From Delphinus delphis (Eukaryota > Chordata > Mammalia > Artiodactyla > Delphinidae): 64,000 nt of DNA. The stretch covers positions 1 through 64,000 of the forward strand of contig NW_027192651.1 in the NCBI RefSeq assembly GCF_949987515.2, written 5' to 3'. A program made the position numbers and the translations under genes. Position 1 is the stretch's first letter; every line of letters begins with the position of its first letter. The notes under the pieces are model-generated. The model saw nothing but the letters and a program-made list of their open reading frames with translations. It did no database searches and was not told the DNA's origin. Shown here piece after piece: positions 1-10,735 of this stretch.

Positions 1-1580
1 AGTATCTTAAAACCTATGGATTGCTATGTCTCCGAAAGAGAATCAAGCATGTGTACAGGGGCATAAACGCAGCAGTGATAGGATTGGAGAGGTTCGGTGA
101 GCAAATGAAGACCCTTTGAAGTCATATTGCATGGTACCCATTCCACGGGTTTCAACTACCAAGGTTTTAGGTATTCTTCCTTCAGCTAAAACATGCATGT
201 GGAACCCAGAGTATGATCAACCATGTGATCGGGAGACGTGTTCAAATATGTCTCAGTTTTCGTACCCTGGTACTCGGGTGCAACATTCCAGACGCTTTAC
301 TAACACTCTCCCCACTTGGAGAGTCAGTCCCTTTAACCTCCTGTTTGGCCCAGTTTGCAATTTTTTCGGAAGATGAACAGGAATAGCGAGAACCAATGAG
401 AAACTAGCTGGAGGTGTCTGGATGGGCAAATTTAACTGTCATTTCCCACCAGGAAGAGGAAATAACCAAACGCTCAGCGTGCCGTGCCAGAACCAGATTA
501 GAGCCTGAAGACATCCTGCGGTGTTGCGGCCAGCTCAAAAGAAAGCGAGTTGAAGAAAGGAGCTCAGGGGCACTGTAATTCACAAACCTGCAGAGTTATA
601 AATGACAGCTATCGTCCAAAAATAGACTGAAGTAAGGCTGCCAAGAGGACTTGAAAGCGGGGCAGAATTGCAGGAAACCGATTTCAGGAGGTAGACTGGA
701 ATTGCATTGAAAGCATAGGAAAAGAGGCAGAACGTCCACAATGATGCACTTGGCCAAAAAGGGCGTATGCGTTTTTTCCTGAATATATTCAGGAAAAAAC
801 GCATACGCCCTTTTTGGCCAACCAAGCAAACTTGCAAAGGAAATCTGCACTACAATGAAGTCTCACTTCTCCCCGGTCAAAAGGGCCATCTGAAAAAAGT
901 GTAAAATCCAGAAAGGCAGGACAGGCCATGGAGAACTGGGAGCCTTGTTATGCTGATGGGCGGGATGTAAATTACCAACAGACACTCAGGAGAAGTGTAT
1001 GGTGTTTCCTGAAACATCTAAAAAACAAAGCAACAGAGCCTAGGGCACTTCCACTTATGGTCCTATAGCTTAGGGAAATTAAAATCAAAAAGACACAGCC
1101 ACCCCAAAGTTTGGGACGCCTCCGTTTACAAGAACCGCGTTTACCGTACAAGTTCAATATCACAGAAAGTGAAAAATGGATAAAGAACTTGTGGTACTTA
1201 CGTACAATGCAGTATCACTCAGCAATGAAATCTATGTCATCAGGCCCATAGCAGCATAATGAGTGGATTCAGGTACGATGATTCTAACTGAAATAAGTCA
1301 CACAGAAAAAGAAACATCATAAGATATCAGTAATACACGGAATGTAAACTTGGCTACACAGGAACTGAATTACAGAACAGAACAGGGTCTCAAATTTAGA
1401 AACCCAACTTATGCTTGCTTAAGGGTAAAGGTGAGTTGGGGTGCTGCATAAACCCAGAGATTGAAATGAGCACAGATAAAGTTCCTTAAGCCAAATATGG
1501 AATAGACAAGAGCTACTCCTTGCTCAACGAAATGGACTCAACACCGCATATTAAACGCCTAAGAATGTACCTGACTGGTA
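1..1580 (+). repeat. Satellite monomer S1 (short form, reference unit)
   Basis: One head-to-tail unit of 1,580 bp. I set the phase at AGTATCTTAA, where the window opens. Bases 1-850 have no origin I recognise; they hold a small inverted repeat (ACTCTCC at 305-311 against GGAGAGT at 318-324) and a perfect 72-bp palindrome at 750-821. From about 860 to the end, and on for some 60 bp into the next unit, the sequence follows a LINE-1 3' end in sense orientation, with many stops. Unit length and the LINE-1 half fit the delphinid form of the common cetacean satellite (family knowledge, from memory). Marks private to S1 and its relatives S24/S25 in the second half are CCCATAGCAG and TTTAGAAACCCAAC. 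The first half has TTTTTTCGG near 361, not seen in S24. Not coding: the short open frames are by-products. Confidence 0.93.
750..821. repeat. 72-bp perfect palindrome (type copy)
   Basis: The left arm TTGGCC...GAATA (750-785) is the exact reverse complement of the right arm TATTC...GGCCAA (786-821), with no spacer; I checked this base by base. Outside the arms the symmetry stops (C on both sides). The element occurs once per monomer, about 40 bp upstream of the LINE-1-derived half. Such a sequence can extrude as a cruciform, or form a 36-bp hairpin if transcribed; both are inference. Positions and defects of the other copies are given with each monomer. Confidence 0.97.
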
Positions 1581-3160
1581 AGTATCTTAAAACCTATGGA
1601 TTGCTATGTCTCTGAAAGAGAATCAAGCATGTGTACAGGGGCATAAACGCAGCAGTGATAGGATTGGAGAGGTTCGGTGAGCAAATGAAGACCCTTTGAA
1701 GTCATATTGCATGGTACCCATTACACGGGTCTTAACTCTCCAGGTTTAAGGTATTCTTCCTTCAGCTAAAACCTGCATGTGGAACCCAGAGTATGATCAA
1801 CCATGTGAACGGGAGACGTGTTCAAATATGTCTCAGTTTTCCTCCCCTGGTACTCGGGTGCAACATTCCAGACGCTTTACTAACACTCTCCCGACTTGGA
1901 GAGTCAGCGCCTTTAACCTCCTGTTTGGCCCAGTTTGCAATTTCTGCGGAAGATGAACAGGAATAGCGAGAACCAATGAGAGACTAGCTGGAGGTGTCTG
2001 GACGGGCAAATTTAACTCTCATTTCCCACCAGGAAGAGGAAATAACCAAAGGCTCAGCGTGCTATGCCGGAACCAGATTAGGGCCTGAAGCCATCCTGCG
2101 GTGTTGTGGCCCGGTCACAAGAAAGCGAGTTGAAGAAAGGAGCTCAGGGGCACTGTAATTCACAAACCTGCAGAGTTATAAATGACAGCTATCGTCCAAA
2201 AATAGACTGAAGTAAGGCTGCCAAGAGGACTTGAAAGCGGGGCAGAATTGCAGGAAACCGATTTCAGGAGGTAGACTGGAATTGCATTGAAAGCATAGGA
2301 AAAGAGGCAGAACGTCCACAATGATGCACTTGGCCAAAAAGGGCGTATGCGTTTTTTCCTGAATGTATTCAGGAAAAAACGCATACGCCCTTTTTGGCCA
2401 ACCAAGCAAGCTTGCAAAGGAAATCTGCACTACAATGAAGTCTCACTTCCCCCCGGTCAAAAGGGCCATCTGAAAAAAGTGTAAAATCCAGAAAGGCAGG
2501 ACAGGCCATGGAGAACTGGGAGCCTTGTTATGCTGATGGGCGGGATGTAAATTGCCAATAGATACTCCGGAGAAGTGTATGGTGTTTCCTGAAACATCTA
2601 AAAAACAAAGCAACAGAGCCTAGGGCACTGCCACTTATGGTCCTATAGCTTAGGGAAATTAAAATCAAAAAGACACAGCCACCCCAAAGTTTGGGACGCC
2701 TCTGTTTACAAGAACCTCGTTTACAGTACAAGTTCAACATCGCAGAAAGTGAAAAATGGATAAAGAATTTGTGGTATTTACTTACAAAGCAATATCACTC
2801 AGCAATGAAATCTGTGTCATCAGGCCCTTAGCAGCACAATGAGTGGATTCAGGTATGATGATTCTAACTGAAATAAGTCACACAGAAAAAGAAACATCAT
2901 AAGATATCAGTAATACACGGAATGGAAACTTGGCTACACAGGAACTGAATTACAGAACAGAACAGGGTCTCAAATTTAGAAAACCAACTTATGCTCGCTT
3001 AAGGGGAAAGGTGAGTTGGGGTGCTGCATAAAACCAGAGATTGAAATGAGCACAGATAAAGTTCCTTAAGCCAAATATGGAATAGACAAGAGCTACTCCT
3101 TGCTCAACGAAATGGACTCAACACCGCATATTAAATGCCTAAGAATGTACCTGACTAGTA
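1581..3160 (+). repeat. Satellite monomer S2 (short form)
   Basis: A 1,580-bp unit. The palindrome at 2330-2401 has one mismatch at the centre (GAATG instead of GAATA). Diagnostic variants are TCTCTGAAAG near 1609, AAAACCTGCATG near 1767, GTGCTATGCC near 2068, AGAATTTGTGG near 2764, ATGCTCGCTT near 2991 and TTAAATGCC near 3131. The same set is found in S26 and, in the first half only, in S25, marking S2 as their relative in the 46-kb duplication. Confidence 0.93.
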
Positions 3161-4739
3161 AGTATCTTAAAACCTATGGATTGCTATGTCTCCGAAAGAG
3201 AATCAAGCATGTGTACAGGGGCATAAACGCAGCAGTGATAGGATTGGAGAGGTTTGGTGAGCAAATGAAGACCCTTTGAAGTCATATTGCATGGTACCCA
3301 TTACACGGGTCTTAACTCTCCAGGTTTAAGGTATTCTTCCTTCAGCTAAAACATGCATGTGGAACCCAAGTATGATCGACCATGTGAACGGGAGACGTGT
3401 TCAAATATGTCTCAGTTTTCCTCCCCTGGTACTCGGGTGCAACATTCCAGACACTTTACTAACACTCTCCCCACTTGGAGAGTCAGCGCCTTTAACCTCC
3501 TGTTTGGCCCAGTTTGCAATTTCTGCGGAAGATGAACAGGAATAGCGAGAACCAATGAGAGACTAGCTGGAGGTGTCTGGACGGGCAAATTTAACTCTCA
3601 TTTCCCACCAGGAAGAGGAATTAACCAAAGGCTCAGCGTGCCGTGCCGGAACCAGATTAGGGCCTGAAGCCATCCTGCGGTGTTGCGGCCAGGTCACAAG
3701 AAAGCGAGTTGAAGAAAGGAGCTCAGGGGCACTGTAATTCACAAACCTGCAGAGTTATAAATGACAGCTATCGTCCAAAAATATACTGAAGTAAGGCTGC
3801 CAAAAGGACTTGAAAGTGGGGCAGAATTGCAGGAAACCGATTTCAGGAGGTAGACTGGAATTGCATTGAAAGCATAGGAAAAGAGGCAGAACGTCCACAA
3901 TGATGCACTTGGCCAAAAAGGGCGTATGCGTTTTTTCCTGAATATATTCAGGAAAAAACGCATACGCCCTTTTTGGCCAACCAAGCAAGCTTGCAAAGGA
4001 AATCTGCACTACAATGAAGTCTCACTTCCCCCCGGTCAAAAGGGCCATCTGAAAAAAGTGTAAAATCCAGAAAGGCAGGACAGGCCACGGAGAACTGGGA
4101 GCCTTGTTATGCTGATGGGCGGGATGTAAATTGGCAACAGACACTCCGGAGAAGTGTATGGTGTTTCCTGAAACATCTAAAAAACAAAGCAACAGAGCCT
4201 AGGGCACTGCCACTTATGGTCCTATAGCTTAGGGAAATTAAAATCAAAAAGACACAGCCACCCCAAAGTTTGGAACGGCTCTGTTTACAAGAACCTCGTT
4301 TACAGTACAAGTTCAACATCGCAGAAAGTGAAAAATGGATAAAGAAGTTGTGGTATTTACTTACAAAGCAATATCACTCAGCAATGAAATCTGTGTCATC
4401 AGGCCCTTAGCAGCACAATGAGTGGATTCAGGTATGATGATTCTAACTGAAATAAGTCACACAGAAAAAGAAACATCATAAGATATCAGTAATACACGGA
4501 ATGTAAACTTGGCTACACAGGAACTGAATTACAGAACAGAACAGGGTCTCAAATTTAGAAAACCAACTTATGCTTGCTTAACGGGAAAGGTGAGTTGGGG
4601 TGCTGCATAAAACCAGAGATTGAAATGAGCACAGATAAAGTTACTTAAGCCAAATATGGAATAGACAAGAGCTACTCCTTGCTCAATGAAATGGACTCAA
4701 CACCGCATATTAAACGCCTAAGAATGTACCTGACTAGTA
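3161..4739 (+). repeat. Satellite monomer S3 (short form, 1,579 bp)
   Basis: One base shorter than the reference because of AACCCAAGTATG (near 3362) in place of AACCCAGAGTATG. The palindrome at 3909-3980 is perfect. The first half carries ATGATCGACC, shared in this window only with S27 (51098 onward). The middle has CAAAAGGACTTG and AAAGTGGGG near 3801-3820, which S27 lacks; this contrast places the S27 exchange point. Confidence 0.93.
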
Positions 4740-6280
4740 AGTATCTTAAAACCTATGGATTGCTATGTCTCCGAAAGAGAATCAAGCATGTGTACAGGGG
4801 CATGAACGCAGCAGTGATAGGATTGGAGAGGTTCGGTGAGCAAATGAAGACCCTTTGAAGTCATATTGCATGGTACCCATTACACGGGTCTCAACTCTCC
4901 AGGTTTAAGGTATTCTTCCTTCAGCTGAAACATGCATGTGGAACCCCGCGTATGATCAACCGTGTGAACGGGAGACGTGTTCAAATATGTCTCAGTTTTC
5001 CTCCCCTGGTACTCGGGTGCAACATTCCAGACCCTTTACTAACACTCTCCCGACTTGGAGAGTCAGCGCCTTTAACCTCCTGTTTGGCCCAGTTTGCAAT
5101 TTCTGCGGAAGATGAACAGGAATAGGGAGAACCAATGAGAGACTAGCTGGAGGTGTCTGGACGGGCAAATTTAACTCTCATTTCCCACCAGGAAGAGGAA
5201 ATAACGAAAGGCTCAGCGTGCCGTGCCGGAACCATATTAGGGCCTGAAGCCATCCTGCGGTGTTGCGGCCAGCTCAAAAGAAAGCGAGTTGAAGAAAGGA
5301 GCTCAGGGTCTCTGTAATTCACAAACCTGCAGAGTTATAAATGACAGCTATCGTCCAAAAATATACTGAAGTAAGGCTGCCAAGAGGACTTGAAAGCGGG
5401 GCAGAATTGCAGGATACCGATTTCAGGAGGTAGACTGGAATTGCATTGAAAGCATAGGAAAAGAGGCAGAACGTCCACAATGATGCACTTTGCCAAAAGG
5501 GCGTATGCGTTTTTTCCTGAATATATTCAGGAAAAAACGCATACGCCCTTTTTGGCCAACCAAGCAAGCTTGCAAAGGAAATCTGCACTACAATGAAGTC
5601 TCACTTCCCCCCGGTCAAAAGGGCCATCTGAAAAAAGTGTAAAACCCAGAAAGGCAGGACAGGCCATGGAGAACTGGGAGCCTTGTTATGCTGATGGGCG
5701 GGATGTAAATTGCCAACAGACACTGGGGAGATGTGTATGGTGTTTCCTGAAACATCTAAAAAACAAAGCAACAGAGCCTAGGGCACTTCCACTTATGGTC
5801 CTATAGCTTAGGGAAATTAATATCAAAAAGACACAGCAAACCCAAAATTTGGGATGGCTCTTTTTACAGAAATCTCTTCTACGGCACAAGTTAAATATCC
5901 CAGAGAGCAAATAATGGATAAAGAAGTTGCGGTACTTATGTACAACAGAATACCACTCAGCAATGAAATCTATGTCACCAGGCCCGTACCAGCATAATGA
6001 GTGCATTGAGGCACGATGATTCTAAGTGAAATAAGTCACACAGAAAAAGAAACATCATAAGGTATCACTAATACACGGAATGTGAACTTGGCTACACATG
6101 AACTGAATTACAAAACAGAACAGGGTCTCAAGTTTAGAAAACCAACTTATGCCTGCTTAAGGGGGAAGGTGAGTTGGGGTGCTGCATAAAAGCAGAGTTT
6201 GAAATTAGCACAGATACCGTTCCATAAGCCAAATATGTAATAGACAAGAGCTACCCCTTGCTCAACGAAATGGATTCAAC
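4740..6280 (+). repeat. Satellite monomer S4, 3'-truncated at array edge
   Basis: A short-form unit ending after about 1,541 bp, where LINE-1 sequence of another subfamily begins; the last ~40 bp of the unit are missing. The palindrome (5489-5559) is damaged in the left arm (TTTGCC and one A lost). The last third (about 5820-6280) is clearly more diverged than in neighbouring units and in places resembles D2 (for example TAAATATCCCAG near 5890). This is the decay expected at an array edge. S27 has the same end and the same damaged palindrome. Confidence 0.9.
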
Positions 6281-6975
6281 AATGAGGTATCACCTCACAC
6301 CTGGTAGAATAGGCATCATTGAAAATCTACAAACAAAAAATGCTGGAAAGGGTGTGGAGAAAAGGAACCCTCTTCCACTATTGTTGGGAATATAAATTGA
6401 TACAGTCATTATGGAGAACAATATGGAATTTCTTAAGAAACTAACAATAGAATTACCATATGATACAGCAATCCCAGTACTGGACATATACCCAGACAAA
6501 ACCATAAATCAAAAAGAGTCATTCACCGCAATGTTCATTGCATCACTATTTACAATATCGAGGTAATGGAAGCAACCTAAATGCCCACAGACAGACGAAT
6601 GCATAAAGCTGTGGTACATATATAAAATGGAATATTACTCAGCCATGAAAAGGAATGAAATTGGGTCATTTGTAGAGACGTCGATGGATCTAGAGACTGT
6701 CATACAGAGTGAAGTAAGTCAGAAAGAGAAAAACAAATCTTGTATATTCATGCATATATGTGGAACCTAGAAAAACTGTACAGATTAACCATTTTGCAAG
6801 GCATAAATAGAGCAACAGATGTAGACAACAAACGTATGGACAACAAGGGGGGAAAGCTGTTGGGGGGGTGGTGGTGGGAGGAGTTGAGAGACTGGGATTG
6901 GCATGTATACATTTATATGTATAAAATAGATAACCAATAAGAACCTGCTGTATAAAAATATAAAATAAAATTCAA
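6281..6975 (+). mobile_element. 5'-truncated LINE-1, 3' end
   Basis: A sense-strand LINE-1 3' end of about 700 bp. It begins with AATGAGGTATCACCTCACAC, runs through a stop-ridden remnant of the ORF2 C-terminal end (the peptides WKQPKCP near 6570 and MEYYSAMK near 6630 are still readable), and ends in the G-rich 3' UTR and the cetartiodactyl tail AAGAACCTGCTGTATAAAAA. It is a different and better preserved subfamily than the LINE-1 inside the satellite monomer. The 5' truncation is typical of LINE-1 insertions. No target-site duplication is visible, because satellite sequence does not resume after the tail. Confidence 0.9.
6847..6882 (+). other. G-rich tract in LINE-1 3' UTR
   Basis: Runs of six (6847-6852) and seven G (6862-6868), then TGGTGGTGGGAGG. 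This is the polypurine/G-quadruplex-prone tract known from LINE-1 3' UTRs. The second copy lies at 53204-53239. No function is implied here. Confidence 0.75.
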
Positions 6976-7200
6976 AATTAAAAAGAAGTAAAATTTAAAA
7001 AATAAAACAGAAAAAACAATTATTCCCTGCACATACATGTATTTATATGAATAAATTATTTCCATGCTTATATCTGTAAATACAAAAAAGAGGAATAAAA
7101 TCTACCTTGAACCAAAAACGAAAAAGAGAAAAAAAACACAGAACCCACCAGTTACACAGAGGAAAACCGTATCAGGGCACTTGCTCCAGTTGTAAACAAT
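6976..7200. other. AT-rich stretch after LINE-1 tail
   Basis: An A-rich continuation of the LINE-1 tail (to about 7015), then AT-rich sequence with short A runs. I see no gene, SINE or satellite similarity. One of the few differences between the two block copies lies here (7169, G in this copy, A at 53526). Confidence 0.6.
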
Positions 7201-8495
7201 TCTGAAGTTGGTCAGTGGTGGGGAATCGTCTCCCATTCAGCCAGCAGCCCCCACGCAACAAGCGTCCTCATTGCAAAGCTGGGGCACCGTGCCGAGGCAT
7301 CTGTGAGTAAACGTGAGCTGAGCCCCAGGCCAGTTGCTGCTGAACTATTCCCACCCATCCCAGGTAAAACACCTGAATATATACAAGGACTTGAAAGCCT
7401 AGAGGGAGGGCCATAGAGCCACATGAGTGACAGCATGCCGGCCGACTTGGTGCCTGCAGGCCAGCCAGGATGGTCCTGGCCCTGGGTGCTCTTCTGGAAG
7501 ATTTCCATTTCCCTGCCTGAGATACCCGTCCTGTCCCTGCCCCCACTGCTTTTTTCCTTCCTCACCTCTGCCCAGGGAGAAATTCCAGCAGCAGGTATGG
7601 GTGACACATCCTCTTCTTTAGCAGGTGGCAGCCTGGCAACTGCTGCAGAAAGTCCAGCAGAGCCCCACTCACACTGGGCCACCCACAAAGCCGTGGCCTC
7701 TCACTCCCTCCCACCAGCCCAGCCCCGAGACTGCTGACAGGGCAGAGAAAATGGCGTCAGGCACGGCTGCAGGGGCTCTTGCTGCCTGGAGTGGTATTTA
7801 TATTGATCTCAACCCAGGCACACCTGGGGAGGGCTGGCCGGCACGGTAAGGCTGCCCAGGTCAGCCAATCATCACCCCTCAGGGGCTCACAGTTGCAGAA
7901 AATGGAACTTGCTGAACCGGCCAGGTCCAAGGAACAGGTGTGGGCTCCTGAGAGTCAGGATAGACAAGGGGCTGCAGCTTTGGCTTGTTTTCTAATCATT
8001 TTATCTGGCCCATGAGTGGGAGACAACTTCAAGAAAACCCTCTCCTAATGAGAGGAACCCAGGAGTCAGGCAGAGGAGGGGTGGGTGGTGGTTGGAGACA
8101 GAGGCCTGGTGCCCCGGGTGCAGTGGAAGTCTCTGGAAGACCAGGTGGAGGGAGGCCTCACGGAGTGATGCCCAGGGTCACAGACCTGTCGCAGCTGCTG
8201 TTTGTTAGTTCAAGTCCTGCTCTGAGGTGCTCTGTGTCAGCTCTGAGCGACAGCTGAGCTGGGGGTGCTCTGCAATGAGGGCTATGTGCACGGTTCCTGT
8301 GTGCCCAGCCCTGCCACGGTACCTGCAAGGGTAGCTCTGTATCCTGGGAGGGGCCTGACCACGAGAGCCCCGTGGGCTGGGGTGGGGGTGGGGTACCTGC
8401 CCAGGTGAGCTCCATATTCTGGGATTGGTCTGACCACGAGAGCCCCATGGGCTGCTGGGGACCTGGTAAAGGATGTCAGGACAGTCAGTGAAGCC
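7200..8495. other. GC-rich stretch of unknown origin
   Basis: About 1.3 kb that is much richer in G and C than the satellite on either side. Open frames of up to 158 codons exist on both strands, but they overlap one another, have low-complexity Pro/Ser/Ala/Gly composition and resemble no protein I know, so I do not call a gene. A CCAAT motif (near 7867) and TATTTATATT (near 7794) are present, without further promoter evidence. It could be unique genomic sequence captured at the array edge, or a decayed retroviral 5' part; nothing decides between these. Confidence 0.5.
8318..8465 (+). repeat. 74-bp imperfect tandem duplication
   Basis: Two adjacent copies (8318-8391 and 8392-8465) both start GGTACCTGC and share CTGACCACGAGAGCCCC and TGGGCTG, with scattered differences. 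It lies inside the GC-rich stretch. The same pair occurs in the second block at 54675-54822. Confidence 0.85.
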
Positions 8496-8498
8496 ACC

Positions 8499-9300
8499 GA
8501 GGATATACCTCCAGTTGCTCCTAATTCCTACACCCTGCTGGTCATTCTACCAACCACCAGGACATGGTATTCTGTATTAGTCTTCAATGATGTCTTCTTT
8601 TGTATTCCATTAGTCCCAGAGTCACAAGAAATTTTGGCTTGTGAGTGGCAGGACTCAACATACAACTAAAACAATACTTCCGGGCCGTCTGGCCCCAAGG
8701 GTGCAAAAATTCCCACACCATCTTTGGGGAAAGCTTAGCTAAAGACCTAAAAGTTCTACCTCTGGAAAAGGAAACCCTCCTTCAATATGCAGACGACATT
8801 CTGATCACCAGCCCTACTAAGGAGGCCTCTGAACTACCAAGCCAATAAAGGATAGAAGTTGTCCAAGAAAAAGCTCAAATATCACAGACTGCGGTGACCT
8901 GCCTGGGCTTCATTCTCACAGAAGGTCAGAGAAGCCCATCCCAGGAAAGGGAAGAAACCATTTTCAGCCTTACCCCTTTCTAAAACTAGAAGACAGCTTA
9001 GGGGTTCCTGGGGAGGCCAGGGTTTGCTGCTTCTGGATCCCTAGCTACAGTCTACTAGCTGGGCCTCTATATGAAACACTGAAAGGAAAAGATGATGATC
9101 CTTTTGAATAGAATCCAGAAGTGGCCTTTCAAGAATGGAAAGAGCAGTCAATTCAGACCCTTGCCCTGGAACTCCCTAATTTAGCTAAACCCTTTGACCT
9201 TTACATTCCCGGTGAAAGGTGAATCGCCATTGGAGAATTAGTGCAAAAACTGGGACCACTTGAAATGGAACAATGCAAGAATGCCATCCAGGTAGGATAA
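8499..9300 (+). pseudogene. Endogenous retrovirus pol remnant (reverse transcriptase to RNase H)
   Basis: A gammaretrovirus-like (class I) pol fragment. Reverse transcriptase similarity starts near 8499 in one frame and reaches motif A (about 8575-8600), where the codon expected to encode the catalytic aspartate is GTC, valine (8580-8582). Near 8645-8665 the match shifts frame and continues to the catalytic YADD box at 8786-8797; a stop follows at 8846-8848. Weaker similarity continues in several frames through the connection region and the start of RNase H (about 8850-9290), with further stops. The missing catalytic residue, frameshift and stops show that it is dead. Second copy at 54856-55657. 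Confidence 0.82.
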
Positions 9301-9399
9301 ACTACGGTCACTAAGGGGCTTGGCCCACTGCCACATCTGGCCAAGATACTGGCGGTATCTAAAAACCTGGAAATCAGCAGCCCAAAAGGCCACCTCCCT

Positions 9400-9500
9400 C
9401 CTAAGGGAAAAGGACCCCACGTGGTGATCCTAACCACCAACCATGCCCTGAAGTTGCAGGGTTCGCTCCGTGGGCACACCGACCTCGAGTGAGGAGGCCC
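9400..9500 (+). pseudogene. Endogenous retrovirus integrase C-terminal remnant
   Basis: A short in-frame stretch resembles the SH3-like C-terminal domain of gammaretroviral integrase (a GP-x-VV-x-L-T-T pattern followed by A-L-K-L-Q-G). It directly follows RNase H-like sequence, so most of RNase H and the body of integrase are missing: an internal deletion. Called by pattern only. Confidence 0.5.
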
Positions 9501-9589
9501 TCCAACTCCAACATCCAGAGAGATAACCGGGGGCAACAGGGCACCATGACGACTCGTGTGAACATCACTTGACCTGGAGTTTCTCTCAT

Positions 9590-9900
9590 AAAACAACAAG
9601 AGTGTGTCCCAAAAGAGTAGACTACTGCTTGCAGGACTTACTGCACCCAGAGGGGAGCTAATAATCTTGGCGGGGGAACAGTATACCACACTGTCACCAT
9701 AGAAAAGCCTACAGACACCATGATGATGGTGGCCAATAAGACCGGCTGGACTCCTGTTTACTTCAAAAGGCTGTTGACTCAGTAGCCATCATGGTCCTTG
9801 ATCACCACTGACCCTGGACTGTCTGGGAGTTGAGCGGGCAGGGCTCTGACACCTGGTGCTGTTTGTACGTTAATTCAGGGGCCTAACTGAAGAAAGCGCA
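9590..9900 (+). pseudogene. Endogenous retrovirus env transmembrane remnant
   Basis: Around 9768-9885 one reading frame resembles the heptad-repeat and CX6CC region of class I retroviral transmembrane envelope. The tryptophan and cysteine pair is at 9854-9862, followed by an N-S-G pattern; stops interrupt the frame. The surface subunit is not recognisable. The order after pol/integrase and before an LTR-like segment is the normal retroviral order. Second copy at 55947-56257. Confidence 0.6.
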
Positions 9901-10248
9901 GACTACTGGTCAGAGCATCTAGGCTGGCAGAGACGGTCAGCCTAAGGTGGCCGAACAAATGTGGGGCGGGGTGAAACCGGCCCCCACAGCGTCTCTGCAC
10001 ATCTCTTTCCTGGACCCTTAAAGGTCATTAGAATCTATAACACTTCCAATGCTGGTGCTCAGGTGGACGAGCAGGGAGGCAGGGGTCCTGGGGACAATCA
10101 ACGTCACCGGGAGGCTGCTGGGGAGAAGCTCTGACCCTCGCCCCAGGGTATGAGGGCTCCCAACTCAGCACTCAGCAGTTACAGAAGAAGGGTCTGCACC
10201 CTCAGCACTCCAAGAATGAGGAACGGGACAAAAGGCAGAGGAGGGGTT
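9901..10248. other. Unassigned retroviral 3' region
   Basis: Sequence between the env remnant and the putative LTR. I recognise nothing in it. A purine-rich run (AAAAGGCAGAGGAGGGG, about 10230-10246) just before TGTCCCC could be a polypurine tract. Confidence 0.35.
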
Positions 10249-10735
10249 TGTCCCCAGCAAAGCCCATTAAAAATCCCTGGGAGATAAAAATAGAATCTGG
10301 GCAATAAAGTCAAGTCTAACCTTTTTTATCCTTTGTGCTTTGTCTAATTTCACGTGCTCCTAGGGTCCCGCATGCAGAGGTTCCACACCCGGCACTTCAG
10401 ACCAGATTTCCTAGTGCAGAATGGCTGGGTCGACACCTCAGCTCCTGGGGCCCAGTGCAGACTCCACGATATAGAGCCTGAGCTACAGCCAACCCAGCCC
10501 TCGAGAGCTCCGCCGCCTCCCTCCCTCCCACTGACTCTGACAGGATCTCTACACAGCAGCCCAGCCCACAGCCCACGGGGTAGTGCATGCTCTCACCTCT
10601 CCATTCTCTGATCAAAATATAAAGTTTCCTTTGCTTGTGAACCAAACTCAGTCTCGATCTCTTGGCCCCAATGACACTGGGCAGGGGGACACTTGTTGGG
10701 GTCCACTCTGGAGGATCAATAACAGAAATTGAGAC
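10249..10735 (+). mobile_element. Putative 3' LTR of the endogenous retrovirus
   Basis: It starts with TG after a purine-rich run, has an AATAAA signal at 10303-10308 and ends in a tract (CCAAACTCAGTCTCGATCTC, then TGGGGTCCACTCTGG) of the kind found in retroviral U5. No partner LTR is visible upstream of pol in this window, so the boundaries are estimates and the call rests on position and signals. Second copy at 56606-57092. Confidence 0.45.

Noticed and set aside
116..376. Forward frames of 60-116 codons in the first half of several monomers
   Set aside because: Present in some units and absent in others depending on one-base differences such as AACCCAAG/AACCCAGAG or AACCTAG; no conserved start or protein pattern.
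750..821. Palindrome as a bacterial-type terminator, CRISPR repeat or transposon end
   Set aside because: The context is mammalian satellite; the element is spacer-free, single per 1.58-kb unit and not at the ends of any mobile element; there are no cas-like genes and no short direct-repeat/spacer pattern.
580..850. Reverse-strand open frames of 84-85 codons repeated every 1,580 bp (also the 70-71 codon frames near 970-1163)
   Set aside because: They recur only because the satellite recurs, overlap each other in different frames across the palindrome, change by single substitutions without any sign of codon-level constraint, and are broken or lengthened by one-base indels (for example 36162-36458 in S17). 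Not genes.
1..1580. CENP-B box in the satellite monomer
   Set aside because: I looked for NTTCGNNNNANNCGGGN on both strands. Partial words exist (CCCGACTTGG in some units, TTCGGAAGATG in S1 and S23, AACGGGA in several), but none fits the required positions.
6281..6975. LINE-1 as an intact, active element
   Set aside because: Only the last ~700 bp are present and the ORF2 remnant contains stops.
7212..7688. 158-codon reverse open frame in the GC-rich stretch
   Set aside because: Overlapped by several other frames on both strands, low-complexity composition expected of GC-rich non-coding DNA, no recognisable domain.
9201..9689. 162-codon reverse open frame within the retroviral remnant
   Set aside because: It is antisense to the pol/integrase similarity, which explains the sequence better.
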